A stretch of 64,000 nt of DNA. Source: Punctularia strigosozonata HHB-11173 SS5 (Eukaryota; Basidiomycota; Agaricomycetes; Corticiales; Punctulariaceae). Where the stretch lies: the NCBI RefSeq assembly GCF_000264995.1, contig NW_006767447.1:560268-624267 (forward strand), in the 5' to 3' direction. Numbering within the stretch: position 1 is the stretch's first letter; every line of letters begins with the position of its first letter. The notes beneath the pieces are model-generated. The model had not been told where the DNA came from, did not search any database, and was given only the letters and a program-made list of their open reading frames with translations. Both the position numbers and the translations under genes were made by a program. Of this stretch, positions 33,633 through 44,958 are shown piece after piece.

Positions 33633-33916
33633 GGCTCGGCTAGTTCTACACGTAGCGCTGTACCTGATTTAGATCCATCAGCGTACATGAAAGATCATGA
33701 TGTCCGGCCACCCGTGAACGCTCAACGGGTAGGCCATACTCACAAGTAAGCGCCACTCCAAAAAAAAAAAAAAAGATCATGATGTCGGTGGAAGTACTGA
33801 CATGTCCACTAGGATACACCATCTGTGACTTGCGCCATTATCTTCGGTACCGGTTCGAGGAAGAGACGTACACGACTGTTCGTTGGAATGCACGTAGGCG
33901 CTTCAAAGTTTACTCT
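33633..33916. mobile_element. Left-arm-specific insertion of about 284 bp
   Basis: Absent from the right arm, where the flanks CACTCCCTA and AACATTGACAG are directly joined. AACA occurs at both ends and may be a 4-bp target duplication. No coding capacity. A second, smaller insertion lies inside it. Confidence 0.55.
33690..33786 (+). mobile_element. Retroposed hairpin sequence with poly-A and 15-bp target duplication
   Basis: The word AAAGATCATGATGTC occurs at 33690-33704 and again at 33772-33786. Between them lie 55 bp followed by 15 A residues that run into the second copy. The 55 bp can fold: GGCCACCCGT pairs with ACGGGTAGGCC around a 9-base loop. Long direct flanks and a poly-A tail are the marks of LINE-driven retroposition. 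The source RNA is not recognised. Confidence 0.7.
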
Positions 33917-34342
33917 GAACATTGACAGATGCACGGCGTCCTTCGTTCCTTGAGTTGGATCGGAGTATGATTGATTGTCAGCAAGCAGTTACGTTCGACC
34001 TCGTAGTCATCGGCAAACACGGAAGGCCGTTGGGTATCATCTGCTCCTGTAGTCATCTGAGATCCCCACATCTGACCTCCTCATCCTCTCCTGACATGGT
34101 CATCAGGTGCGCGATACCTGCACATCAAGACGTGCAGATTGACGTACGGTGAAGTCAATGCCGGGCTTTAGTCAGCGTAGTTGGATGATCAAAGCATGGC
34201 CGAACGGCAGAGTATGCACCATTCGCAAGTGATCGAGATGCAACCGGATTGCCAGGGACATGCTGTTACAACGAGCGCCACGGCGAGCTCCGTGAAGAAC
34301 CAGTACCGTACACTCGCTGCGAACACAATCACAGTCATTGTC

Positions 34343-35122
34343 TTATCCTCCATTGCAATCGCGCTCGGTAACATCACCTGACTGCCCCGCTCTCTTCTCC
34401 ACCTGACCAGTATCTCCAGGCTTCAGGTCTGCATTCACCTGCGAGCTCCGTAGTTCCGTGTTGTTCCCCATTTGTGATATCACTTCTTGCGCCGGAAATA
34501 TACCTACCTACCTACCTACATCAGCGACCTCCCGCCCGACGCGATAGAACGTCAGCACGGAGATAGTCTCCACCCCCACGACACCGAGCATGAACCACAG
34601 CGCCGCCGCTCTCCCTTCATACTCGTCGAAGCCGCGGCTACTTTTCTTCTCCACGCTGCTCTCCACGCTAGAGACGGTAGCGATGCCGACGGCGTATCCG
34701 AGCTGGAACGCGCCGTTGTAGATGGCACCGACGGTGCCCGCCATGCGCGACGGCGTCGTGCGGAAGATGGCGATATTCGTGTGCGTGAACGTGAGCATCG
34801 CCCCTGTGGCGCCAACCACGAAAGCAGAAAAGACGAACGGCCAGTAGGCATTCGGGCTCGATGCCAACGCAAGGAGGATCGTTGCGACGATCAGTAAAGC
34901 CTCGCCCGTGAGGATGATCCACTTCGGTTCGATTATGCGCGCCAGAGGACCGGTGCAGCTGACAACGGATGCGACGATGCCGACAGGCAGAAAATGGATA
35001 GCGCTGACGATCGCGCTCCAGTCAAACACGGCTTGGAATAGATTCGTGTAGATCGTGAAGACGGCAGTGAACCAGAAATGGGGAAGGAGGGCGACGCCGA
35101 ACAGGACCGAGAAGTTCTTGTT
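34343..35122 (-). pseudogene. MFS transporter 3' half, left-arm copy
   Basis: Inverted duplicate of the last part of MFS transporter 1 (46,055-46,803). The frame is open from KNFSVLFGVALLPHFWFTAV to YRVGREVAD and then ends early, because a 30-bp CCTA-tailed insertion (34489-34518) supplies a TAG. The promoter, start and first seven or so helices are absent, because the arm boundary cuts the coding exon at 35,122. It cannot make a transporter. Confidence 0.85.
34489..34518 (+). mobile_element. CCTA-tailed repeat, copy C (30-bp 5'-truncated)
   Basis: GCGCCGGAAATATA followed by four CCTA units interrupts a sequence that is continuous in the right arm (near 46,660). It equals the 3' end of copy B. 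This is the shape of a severely 5'-truncated retroposition product. Confidence 0.7.
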
Positions 35123-35232
35123 GTGGGAACATCTGCACGTGTGTGACCGTGCCTTTGCTTTGTCCTTTTTGCGCAACGATGCATCGTCGCGCCAAACGAG
35201 CTTAGCCTTTAGCTAGTAAACTTCAGGGGTCA

Positions 35233-35690
35233 TCATACCTGGTCAACGTGATCCATCTGCCCGACGTCAGCTTCACGAACAACGCGGATGGTTTCGCAAC
35301 AAACTACGGAAACAGGCTCTAGTAAGATGCTAGCTAAAGAAACCCACGACTCTTTCGTCGTCCAAGTATGCGGAGTATGTAGGTTGCCCCCTCCCTGCGA
35401 CTCAGAAACGGCGCGCAAGCTACTCATTATGTTCTGCTCCTCTTCTTTCCATTCGTACGACACTACGACTCTGTCCGACTCACAGTATTTGCACAATTTC
35501 TGCGCGACCCAAGCATCCAAGTGCTTGTCCGTCAAAATCAAGGACATTTTTGCGTCATCTTCTAGAGCAGATCCCTCTACAGATGGGGACAGACGAGGAA
35601 CTTCAAGTATATTTCTCAGAGAACGGGGAGCAGAGGCTGAGATGAGGCTGGGATCTATGCCGGTGACACGAGCTGATGGCACTGAAACCT
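35233..35690 (-). pseudogene. F-box protein C-terminal fragment
   Basis: The frame contains SASAPRSLRNI and then KMSLILTDKHLDAWVAQKLC ending SDRVVVSYE. This follows the closing pattern of the F-box gene at 38,996 (LPALRRIYLKF, ALTLVLVGHRCL, PDRVIVLE). No F-box domain is present; the fragment abuts the left arm's inner edge. Confidence 0.45.
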
Positions 35691-36318
35691 ATGGTCAGTC
35701 CCTCATACTAGATGTGTTACCTTCGTAGCTTTTACAACGCCTTGTATGTAGCTGATTGCGTGTTCTTTGCGAGCACCAGCATCTCCATCTCGTCGCGAAT
35801 GTCAACTCTTCCTCAAGCGAGGAACCCGGCGCTTACGCTCTCCTACCCGATCCTTTCAGACCATTCAGGCTCGGTCCACTCAACTTGCCTCACCTGTGTG
35901 ACACCTTTATAACGTTGATGTGGTGCGCAGACCATGAACTCACAAGCTTTTTTGCACCTTACCGGTTTTCTACCCTCTCAAAGCTCTTAGCCCATCCCAC
36001 CACGTGCTGTTCAAAGCAAGCATACATGCTCCTAGCTGGGTTGCTGTCGCTTCGCAAGTCAAACCGTTTCCTGGTTCGTAATCCGTCATCCTTCGTTACA
36101 TTCACTGAGCGTCCTTCACCTTACAAACCGAGACCCAAACGTCATGTACGCGGTGATTATGAGTAGAGAGCGGTTACACGCTTCAAGTTCTGTTATAGCC
36201 GATCCCCCGAAATAAGACGAGTGTGAGCCATACAACGCCGTCCAGTACGCATTCATCAATAACATGACAAACAGCATCGTACAAACAGCATTGTCCTTTA
36301 CGACGATTGTCGTTCGGA
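35691..36318. other. Intergenic, no gene seen
   Basis: Short frames only; downstream flank of the hydrolase gene. Confidence 0.5.
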
Positions 36319-37355
36319 CTACGACAGGAATGCAGCAATGACCCGCAAATATCGTTCGTGCTCTTCCAGATGGGGGGTATGACTCGAGTTTACAAACTGA
36401 GTCCAACTAACGCTAGGAATGGAGGTGAAGAAAGGTTGGATTGTAAAATCTTGAGCTTCGTCGTATTTGCCATTGATGAGCAGAGTAGGGGCGGCGATAT
36501 TGGCGAGGCCTTCTTCGACAGAGTAGTCCTTTAGGACGCCCGTGATGTAAAATTGTGCGGTCCCGCGCCTGAACATCAACTTTCGTGAGCAAGAGTATCT
36601 AGTATACCATGAATAAGGAGATGGTGCTTACATCGTAGCACAGACCGTAGGATCATTGCCAAGCTCCGCGAATGTACTGCCAAGTTCCTTAGGCATCGGG
36701 TCCAGGCGGCATACGTGACGACGATGATACTCAGCAACAGCTGCCTGATACTCCTCAGAGTCAGTCGTGTCGTCTTCTTCGTGGATTCGTAGCGTGTCTT
36801 GAAGTTCTTGCGGTAGGCCTGAGCGGAGCTCGGAAACCGATTGCTGCCACAGCTTCATGCTCGTCGGCGAGTTGGCGATGATGAGTCGCTTCAATCCCTC
36901 CGGACGGCCGATCGCATGCCGAGCTCCAAGCATTCCGCCCCACGAATGACCTAAAATAGCATAGTCGTCCTGGATACCGATCTCGATGATGAGATTTCGT
37001 AGCTCATCGAGGAAAAGCGACTCTGTCCAGAAGGACTTGTCGTCTTTGAGCTCGGGCAGGTGCGTGCTGTTTCCGTTGCCGATTTGATCGTAGAAGATGA
37101 CGGGCATTGAATGCGTGATAGATAGCTCGCTGACTGGAAGCAGGTATTGATGCACGGCTCCTACGATTACGCGTTCAATCGGATCTCGATCACGGTACAC
37201 GAAGAAACCGCACCTGGACCGTCGTGTATGACAATCAACGGACGATGCACGGCGGTGGTGACATCCCCGTACATCTTGTACCACGTCTGGCATGGTTTGC
37301 CAGCACCTGCGGGATTGAAGTTGACCCAACCTTCTACAAAAGACGGCGAGGCCAT
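36319..37355 (-). CDS. Proline iminopeptidase-type alpha/beta hydrolase (S33)
   Basis: Serine hydrolase that, in its family, removes N-terminal proline or hydrolyses related amides. Three exons (37355-37214, 37160-36632, 36568-36319) join in phase for 306 residues. The oxyanion-site motif is HDGPG at residues 44-48 (HGGPG in most relatives). YDQIGNGNS (71-79) is the typical second block. The nucleophile is S120 in GHSWGGMLG. The acid lies in INGKYDEAQD and the His in SSHTPHLEEHERYL near the C-terminus, so the triad looks complete. Fungal relatives also include enzymes acting on small amides, so the substrate is uncertain. Confidence 0.88.
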
Positions 37356-38995
37356 GGTGTGTCGACCGTTCCGCTCACGAAGGGAGCCTTATCTTCAAGA
37401 CAGAGCAGCCAAAAAGGTCCGTGGTCTAGACATGAAACTCGGTATCAGTAGTTAAAGCGTGCAACACTTTCCAACTTACTCCTCTCACCTTGCTTGCCAA
37501 GAGCGCCGTCCGCAGGTTGCTCAGAGACTCCTGATATAGTATACAGCGGGGCGTGGGTGGAGTCCCGAAATTGAATGTGGCATGTGAAAGCGACAGCCAG
37601 TGAAGAACGACTGTGTGAACGCGGGGTGTAGGTTCGATCCAACCACTCTCCCTTGGCCTGTAACGACACTGAGTTTCCGCTGCGCTGGGTGCTCATGTGC
37701 AGCAGCGCCAGTGCACTAGCCGTGGTCACGATACCGAAGTACATAGCCTCCCGCACATTGCGCGGAAGTCGTTGTGGTTTGCCAAGAAGCACTCACAGCC
37801 ATGCTGACACTCGACCGATCCAAGCGGTGCCGGGTTTCCGGAATATGGTGGAGGAATGCTAGATAGGAACATGTGCGTTGACTATTTCGTCCAGACTTAC
37901 GTCGTTAGACGTCTTTGCTACTATGAAACTGAATGCAAATAGAAACAATGCCCGGGAGAGCGGAGCCTTGGGCTGCGGCTGCTAAGGAACGCCATCGATA
38001 TGTTCCCGGACGAGGTTGTCTACTACCGGGAGAGATAACTTAGCAGTGGCATGAAAGAACGTGGTCGGCGTCAGTTCCCAGATGGAGCGGTACTCGGCGT
38101 GTCTGGCGACGCGATTGAAATGAAGCGCTTCCGTTGATCTAGTGCAGATCGGTCTGTAAGGTCAACCTAGAACCGAGACAACGTTATAAACATAAACTTC
38201 ACGGGGAAGCTGCGGCCGTCTTCCACTTTTTCACGTGGGTAGATGGCAGATGATAGCGAGTGCAGGGAAAGGAGGGGGATCGGACGGGAACGCACTGTAT
38301 TTGCAAGGTGCTAAAAGTGGGCAAAGATGTCCGCGGAGAGCCCTGCCAAAACATGCACTGCATAGTCAAGAAGAGCCCCGCTCCACTTTGCCCGTGCTAC
38401 AAACTCTTATGAGTGCGAAGCGACGGCCAATCCCCACGAATCTTTCGATCGATGTTGAACAGAGGCTGTGTCGTGGTACGGTATGTTATCACCGGTACGG
38501 TCCCGAAAGCGAACCATCGGGAGCCTCGTCGCATGTTCGGTTTGGCACATCAATGGGGTAATCCCAGTCGCCGAGACACTTGCGAACATTGCCCCTGAGC
38601 ATATGGTATACTGCTTCGCTCAACGCCTTGGATTTTCCCCTAACTATTTTGCTTTCACTGTCTTGACAAGGTGTTCGGCTCCGTAGGTTGCTCCCGCAGA
38701 ACCCGTGGCCGCTTGTCCTACCGAGAAAAAAAGCAGTCATGATTCCGGCCTCTGTACCCGCGTGATCTGAGGTAAACTAGATGGTTCATGAACTCGGACA
38801 GCATGATGAGAATAACTTTGGCACGACTTACCTGCTGATATATAGTTCTCGCCTCTCCAAAAGCTAGTCTGAAACTCGAATATGAGTTCGTTCAACGATC
38901 CTGTATGGACATCAGAATCTTGGATGTACACAGTCCCATGTGAAAGACATTGCTGACATCGGCGTACAGACCCGGAAGTCAAGGTCGTGCATAAG
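37356..38995. other. Intergenic, no supportable gene
   Basis: About 1.6 kb with only short frames (for example 38235-38561) lacking motifs or consistent splice sites. Confidence 0.5.
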
Positions 38996-40714
38996 TCAAC
39001 TACTTCCGATCCCCTCCTCCAGTACTATCACTCTGTCTGGACCGCCAAATGCGCGAACATCATCTAGATTCTGTGACTCCAAGCATCTATGGCCGACTAA
39101 GACCAGGGTCAACGCGTCACGATCCCCGTCTACCAGGAGATCTCGGAAAGCGGTCATCAGCTTTTCCGAGGGATTAAAGACGAATTTCAGATATATTCGT
39201 CGCAGAGCGGGGAGCAGAGTGCGACCAAGGCGGGTAAAACCTGAGACAAGCGTATGAATGAGCGTCTCGCATGTGTGAGAGCCTTCGATCCAGATCTCAG
39301 ATACATTGGTACACGCGCGGAGAATAGGATCGAGGTCGCCCAAGTCGAGTTGTTTCGTGAACGCTATTTCCAGCACTTCGACCTGCTCGAGAGACATCCC
39401 GTAGTGGATGGCTTGAAGGGTCATGGCAGTCCACATCGAAGTGAAACGCAACTCGAGAATGGCTGGCGCGTTGGGAAAGGGGGTCGCATAGGCGGAGAGC
39501 TGCGGCTTACTGGTGCTGCCGAGGAGGGTTAGCAGGGGATGGTGTTCGAAATACTTTAGCCGTCGCATGGAGGTGTTCTCGTCCTCGGATGTGCGCTGAT
39601 GCGCGAGGAATTCTGCCAGGATATTTGGGTCGCATGAAGATGATTGGGCATCGAGGAGAACGATGGTTATTGAGGTAGTGGGAGTAACCCTGATATGGCC
39701 GAGAAGAACGCATATATACGAACCCGTGCCACACATATCAAGGATGTCAAGCTGCGTCAAAGCAGCAACGTCTGCGAATATTCCCATCGGGGCCGACCGG
39801 ACGAGTCCCCCGTCAGTATGTATTCGAAGGGTTTTCAGGGAAGGCATCGATGCAAGAGCCAATGCCAGATTGCGCCCACTAGGAAGCGATCTGGAAGAGA
39901 TGCCCAGTAGCTCAAGGTGGGTTAGATTGCCAACGAGTGAGGCGCAACGCATCGCCTCCCAATCGAGCAAAACGTCGTTGAGATGAAGACGGCGGAGGCG
40001 AGGGGCGATTGAGCCTAAGAAGCCTCTGTGGATATGTACTGGCCGGGAGGAGTCGTGGCCGCGGATCCAACAGAACTCGAGAAGCGGGGCGGGACGGGAG
40101 AGATAACCTCCACTGAGGGTGTCGAACTGGGGGTATTCTTTGTAGTGAAGATGAAGACGTTGCGCACGATCCAAGTGTCGTACGGCGGCCCCGACGGCAT
40201 CTGCGTGAGGCTTATGTAGCCCGAACCAACGCATCGATAACCACACGGAGAGCGCAGTACCCTTCGACCTCGACAAGAACGCCTCAGTGAGCTGTAGGTT
40301 CCTTCGAGGCACTTCTGACCATAACGCGGGATTTTCAAGCGCAACGAAATGCCAACGCCGACATACGTGACTGAAGACGTGACTGGATGGGAATTGCAGC
40401 TGCCCCTCGTAGAAGTTGGTCAAGTGGTGAGAGAAGATCGACGACAACAATTCTTCGGGCAGGCGGGAGACGGGCGCGAGTTCGTTCCGGGTCTCTCGAA
40501 GATGGCGAATCCGCTCTTGTAAAGCGTGGAGATCGTCATATAGGCCTTTGAGCTCGTAGTCGATCCAGTTTCGCCTTTCGCTAGCGGACTGCAACGATCC
40601 GGATCGCGGAGCTGGGCTGAATGGGGAATCAGAGACCGGCCTCGACAGGATCCGGAAATCCACACCTGTTTGCTTGCACGGACATTCGAGCAACGAGGTG
40701 ACGGTTGGATGCAA
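38996..40714 (-). CDS. F-box-like protein
   Basis: Probable SCF ubiquitin-ligase adaptor. Single exon of 572 residues. A coiled-coil segment (about 55-78, LYDDLHALQERIRHLRE) precedes the F-box-like domain (about 80-131) with LAPVSRLPEELLSSIFSHHL and SHVFSHVCRRWHFVALENPA. The rest is leucine-rich with repeat-like units (LTHLELLGISSRSLPSGRNL). The same layout occurs in the gene at 9,753 and the broken copy at 54,544, so these are paralogues. It lies in the loop between the inverted arms. Confidence 0.85.
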   Translation of the reverse strand: MHPTVTSLLECPCKQTGVDFRILSRPVSDSPFSPAPRSGSLQSASERRNWIDYELKGLYDDLHALQERIRHLRETRNELAPVSRLPEELLSSIFSHHLTNFYEGQLQFPSSHVFSHVCRRWHFVALENPALWSEVPRRNLQLTEAFLSRSKGTALSVWLSMRWFGLHKPHADAVGAAVRHLDRAQRLHLHYKEYPQFDTLSGGYLSRPAPLLEFCWIRGHDSSRPVHIHRGFLGSIAPRLRRLHLNDVLLDWEAMRCASLVGNLTHLELLGISSRSLPSGRNLALALASMPSLKTLRIHTDGGLVRSAPMGIFADVAALTQLDILDMCGTGSYICVLLGHIRVTPTTSITIVLLDAQSSSCDPNILAEFLAHQRTSEDENTSMRRLKYFEHHPLLTLLGSTSKPQLSAYATPFPNAPAILELRFTSMWTAMTLQAIHYGMSLEQVEVLEIAFTKQLDLGDLDPILRACTNVSEIWIEGSHTCETLIHTLVSGFTRLGRTLLPALRRIYLKFVFNPSEKLMTAFRDLLVDGDRDALTLVLVGHRCLESQNLDDVRAFGGPDRVIVLEEGIGSS

Positions 40715-40996
40715 GAGAGAAACATGACGCCATCAGATCACCGCTTCATCCGTTCCCGCACGTGCGATGTCCGACTACCAGTACTTTACTTGCGACACCC
40801 ATAGTAATGGTATCCACCTCTGAAATCCCGACGAAGAGCTGAAAGGTATCGTTGAGCATCGATGATAGTACGTATACATACGAGACGGGGATATAGCATA
40901 GAAAACGCTCGTCATCATCACAGTAGTCGTTAAATATAGTATGCCGTCCGATCGCGATGTTCAAATGCACATAATACACCTTTCCTCGCAAGCTCC

Positions 40997-42633
40997 TCAC
41001 CGATATCCTTGATAGCTCTCGTAGCTCGGGGGCGTGCTCGCCGCGGGTGCGCCCGCGATCGACGCCCTCACCGCCGCGTACGGGTCCGCATACTGCATCG
41101 TCCGGCTCACCGCGGGCGCCTCCGCCGTCGGACTGCTGATGCCGGCGCCGGCGCCGTACCCGCTCGGCGCGGGGTCGGAGAACGCGCCGTACGCGTCCAT
41201 GCTCGGCCGGGGGAGCACGGGCGGCGCGTCGGACGAGGCGTACGTGTACCGGTTCCGGTCGTTGAACGGCGAGGTGGGCGAGTCCGAGTTGTCGAGCGTC
41301 GGCCGACGGCCGGCGGGCGGGATCTGGTGGTACTGCGACTCCTCGTCGTCGAACTCGTCCTCGTGGTCGGAGGGCATGACGGGTGGTTGGAAAGGCGGGT
41401 CGCGCGGGCGGACGGCGGCGCCCGAGCGCCAGTCTCTGACGGTGAGCGCGAGCGTACCACCCCATGAGACTGAGCACAAGAGGTTAACGTGGAGGATGCA
41501 GTGGGTGCGAGTGAAAGGGCTCACCGAATGCGAGCCAGAGGAAGATGGCGGCGGCCTTCTTGGTGTTACACCAGCCGCCGAGCGCGTTTTTGAAGGAGTC
41601 GCCCAGCTTTTCGTGAGGGTCTTTGTCGGCGTTCTTGCATCCCGGTTCAGTCCACGCGGAGATCGTCACGATGAACCTATTCAGAAAAGGTACCTTGTCA
41701 GCCTTTCCTTCGGTACGTCCCAGACAATGAATGACCACGCACGCAATCAGCAGAGCAAAAGTGATCCCCGTGCCAGTCAGGATGAACTGGACACGAATTT
41801 CCTTCATGGCGCGTGCCAGCCTGGCCCCCTTGTCGTATTTCTCATACATGACGGGTACGAGGAGCATGAAGAGGGCCAGGAACATTCCCGATATTGTGAC
41901 AAACAGAGTAAATCCGGATAGGCCGGCTAGACGAAGACCATAGTCAGCATGCATGCGCGGTTAGGTAGAACAGTACGGTATAGGGTGATAGGTTGGTAGC
42001 GGTATACACTCACAGACGCCTATTCCCCAGTGGGACTGAAACGCGGCAACGCTGGCAAAGCAGCACATGGCCAGGAAGTTGAAGAAAGTTTGAGCAGTAT
42101 GTAATATGATGGTTGGTTTTGAGACGATCATCTGTACGAGAAACGCGTCGGAAGGTCAGCGCGTTCCATCCAAATCGGTATGCAAGCGAATGCAAGGGAA
42201 AAACGGGGAGGGAAAAAAGCGATGATGCACATAAAGCCATCCCACAAACACGAGCGGTACGAGCAGCAAGAGGAGAAGCAATCCATCGTCTGGGGCCATG
42301 CGCAGTCGCGCGTCGGGGAGAGGGAGAACATGAACCGTAGCGGATTACGTAACCGGCGGCCTGCGTACGCAAATACGCACGGCGAATCAACGGCTTGGGC
42401 AGAGCTATATCCGCCAACCAAGAGGCAGGCACGCCAACCGAAGTGTGTAGTGACAGGAAGGAGAGCAACGAGTAAGACAGTGGAACCGGGTAACGCACAT
42501 CATCGTCGAACCCAACAGCTCCATGCCCATTTCCTATGCCCCCGCTCGCGTTCGTTGGTAACGGCGCAGGTATATGGCTCTTCGGCGGTAAAACCTTGTT
42601 GAAGGCAGTCGATACGTAGTCTATTATCGCCAT
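40997..42633 (-). CDS. MARVEL-type four-helix membrane protein
   Basis: Integral membrane protein, probably of the cell cortex. Four exons (42633-42499, 42131-42014, 41926-41525, 41469-40997) join in phase for 375 residues. Four hydrophobic segments are visible: TIILHTAQTFFNFLAMCC, LSGFTLFVTISGMFLALFML, FILTGTGITFALLIACVVI, and AAAIFLWLAFVSWGGTLAL, the last split by intron 3. A conserved cysteine pair flanks the loop before helix 4 (EPGC, GWCNTKK). The 120-residue cytosolic tail is rich in Pro/Ser/Tyr and acidic patches. The layout matches fungal MARVEL-domain proteins. Divergent from pICln. Confidence 0.82.
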
Positions 42634-42979
42634 ATCGCGAGGACCGTTCGAGCTCCGTCGAGATAAAGCGATAGGTTGCAAGAACGACTCGATCAAAGTC
42701 GTCCGGTCGTCCCGAACGTTATTGTGGACGTAGAGGCGTGCGTTGAGGGAGTTTACAGATGCAGTAGGCAAGCGCAGGCAGGTCGTGAGCGGGTTTAAAG
42801 GCGCAACGTTGGATAGTGCGGTGTTTCTGGAGCGCAAGGCGATGTCACCGGCGGGAACTGCGCAGGATGCAGGACTTCGGTGCACGTGACGCGCAGTAGG
42901 AGCGCGCCAAGTGAGCAATAAGTAGTGCCGCGTCTTTTGAGTTCTTTTCTCTTGATCTAAAACAATCCGTCTGGATAAA
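42634..42979. promoter_or_regulatory. Shared divergent promoter of MARVEL gene and pICln
   Basis: 346 bp between the two start codons; must contain both promoters. No TATA box stands out. Confidence 0.5.
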
Positions 42980-44035
42980 ATGCCTGCGGTTACGCTCATC
43001 ACCGCCGTTCCTAACCATGTGTCGCCAGAAGAGCATCGTACCATCGTGGGCGCGACCCCGAGCTCGTTCAGCGACATTCCGCCCGTCTTGCGGCACAAGG
43101 AGGAGAACGTGAAGGTCGCGCTTGAACCGCCCGTTGAGGGCTTCGGAGAGGCGGATGCCGCCTCGGGAACGCTTTACGTTATCGAGAGGTTAGATTGGCT
43201 TAGGTTCTGCTGCGCAATTCGGGTCGTAACGCATACATTCACTGCGTAGCGCGTTGACGTTCATGTCGTCGACCGGAAAGGGCTTCCAGGTGTTATACCC
43301 TTCAATAACCTTACACGCCGTGTCGCGCGCGGAAGCCGGTCCGTCGATATACTGTCAGCTGGACGAATCAGTCGATCAACCGAACGGAAGTGGAGAAGAC
43401 GACGACGATTTCGCGATGCGCGAGTTGAGCATCATACCACAAAACGCCAACTCTCGTACGTCCACGCCCTCCTTCATTTCATGACCGATCCAACTTGACC
43501 TAGACCGATCGTTCAGTTGAGCCGATATTCGAGGCCCTCTCGCTTTGCGCATCCCTCCACCCCGACCCGAATGCGGACGACGACGACGACATGGGCGACG
43601 ACAACGCGTTCATCGACCCCGACGTCAACGGCTTCGAGCCCTTCACCGGCACCGAAGGTTCGTGAGTATCGTCCCCTTCGTCGATCACTCGCTCACTCGA
43701 TCTCACGTTTTGCAGAGCAAGAGCTATCCGAAGTCGGCAGAGTGCGTAGCGACTTCGTCAACGATAATCGTTACGCGCCTTACTAGCTCCACCTTGCCTG
43801 TCCTCTCATTCCGGGTATATGCGCTCGCTTGCTGCCCCCCCGCCTCTATGTCCGTATGCTTTACTTTCGACGTGCATCCGTTCAGGCCGCTTTGGACTAC
43901 CTCGAGAGCATCATCGTGAATCCGTACGAGAAACAGGTGGAAATTGGGGAAGGCGAAGACGGTCAATTCGCCGACGCCGAGGAGCCGGAAGCGACGAAGT
44001 CCACGGCGGACGACAAGCCCGCTGCTTCGTCGTGA
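42980..44035 (+). CDS. pICln, methylosome chaperone (Voldacs domain)
   Basis: Assembly chaperone that binds Sm proteins and the arginine methyltransferase PRMT5 during snRNP formation. Five exons (42980-43188, 43250-43455, 43517-43657, 43716-43741, 43886-44035) join in phase for 243 residues. The PH-like Voldacs domain shows GTLYVIESALTFMSSTGKGF and LYPSITLHAVSR. Acidic runs (GEDDDDF, NADDDDDMGDDNAF) and a C-terminal EEQELSEVGR plus helix are typical. One exon is only 26 bases. Its functional link to the U1-70K gene 41 kb away is shared pathway only. Confidence 0.88.
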
Positions 44036-44958
44036 CCGACCCTAAAAGTAGATCGAGACCCTGTACGTGCTCCTGTACGCCAGAGAACGAATGTAAAATC
44101 GCTCCAGTTTCAGGTCGTTACTTGTCCGCTCATACGAGAGGGAATTCACTTGACGAAACCCTGGATTCCATCCGCTCGCCGTTCCGATCCCGCCGCAAAG
44201 AAGGAAAAAAGAGAGAAAGGGGGGATTGCCCGCTCTGCTTTTTTCACCGAATTTTTCTGTGTTTTATGTGAACACGCTGTACACGGTGAAGTTTTTCACG
44301 AACCTCGCCTCTCACGTCGTTCATCCCCGATGCCATGCCGGTACGCAGATATCGGGCTCCTTGCCGAGTAGAACAAGTCAACCTCCTCCCGAGCGATGTC
44401 AAGATCTTCGGCGTAGGATAGCGTCTTGCGTCGCGTCTTCATCGTTCGTTGCACCTCTCGATGGTCTCAGGGCGACCGAGACGATGAATGAATGAACATT
44501 CGCGTACTATTTCTGTGGGCCACTCCAATTCATCTCGCCATCGTGATTTTCATTCCCATGCTTTCACAAACGGTGGTGAACGATTAGCTTCGATCAAGTG
44601 GGGTGAGATGAAGACTACTAGTGGGTCATAGAAGTTGCAGCTTACTCATGACAAGCCTCGTGCTTGACTCTAAAAGAAACTTAGATTGAGTCAGTGGAGT
44701 TCAAGCTAACAAGAGTCACGGTTATATCCAGACGAGTCCCGGTACCGCCTCGTGCCGTTAGGATCCTCCGTGCCGGGAATGTGTTGGGGGTGACGCGTAC
44801 CTCCGCTGGGGTTAACTACCCGCCCTTGCACTCATTCCACCCTCAACCCAGCCCTGCGAAATGAGCAGGTGTATATGAACACAGGGTGCGTACCATCCAT
44901 CGACCACATCCTTACTATCTCTCTACTTCATCTTTTAACAACAATCCCTCGCTCCTTC
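44036..44958. other. Intergenic, no gene seen
   Basis: 3' flank of pICln and promoter region of MFS transporter 1. No supportable frame. Confidence 0.5.

Larger units (their letters stand above)
27490..35122 (+). repeat. Inverted segmental duplication, left arm
   Basis: Matches the reverse complement of 46,055 to about 58,535 collinearly. Shared: orphan ORF, AKR remnant, lysozyme-like gene, transporter 3' half, and the intergenic DNA between them, with about 90-95 percent identity by eye. The outer edge is near 27,490 (TTTGATAC... and CGACGGCGGGTCGG shared). The inner edge at 35,122 falls inside a transporter exon. Compared with the right arm, this arm lacks the 51,889-56,385 segment and about 0.9 kb (right 50,250-51,172). 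It has gained insertions near 33.6-33.9 kb and at 34.49 kb. Confidence 0.88.

Noticed and set aside
37600-37700. GGTTCGATCC word at about 37,631 resembling a tRNA B box.
   Set aside because: The flanking bases do not form a T-arm stem and no A box or acceptor stem was found.
41034-41921. 295-codon plus-strand frame over the MARVEL gene.
   Set aside because: Antisense shadow; the minus strand gives four helices and phased exons.
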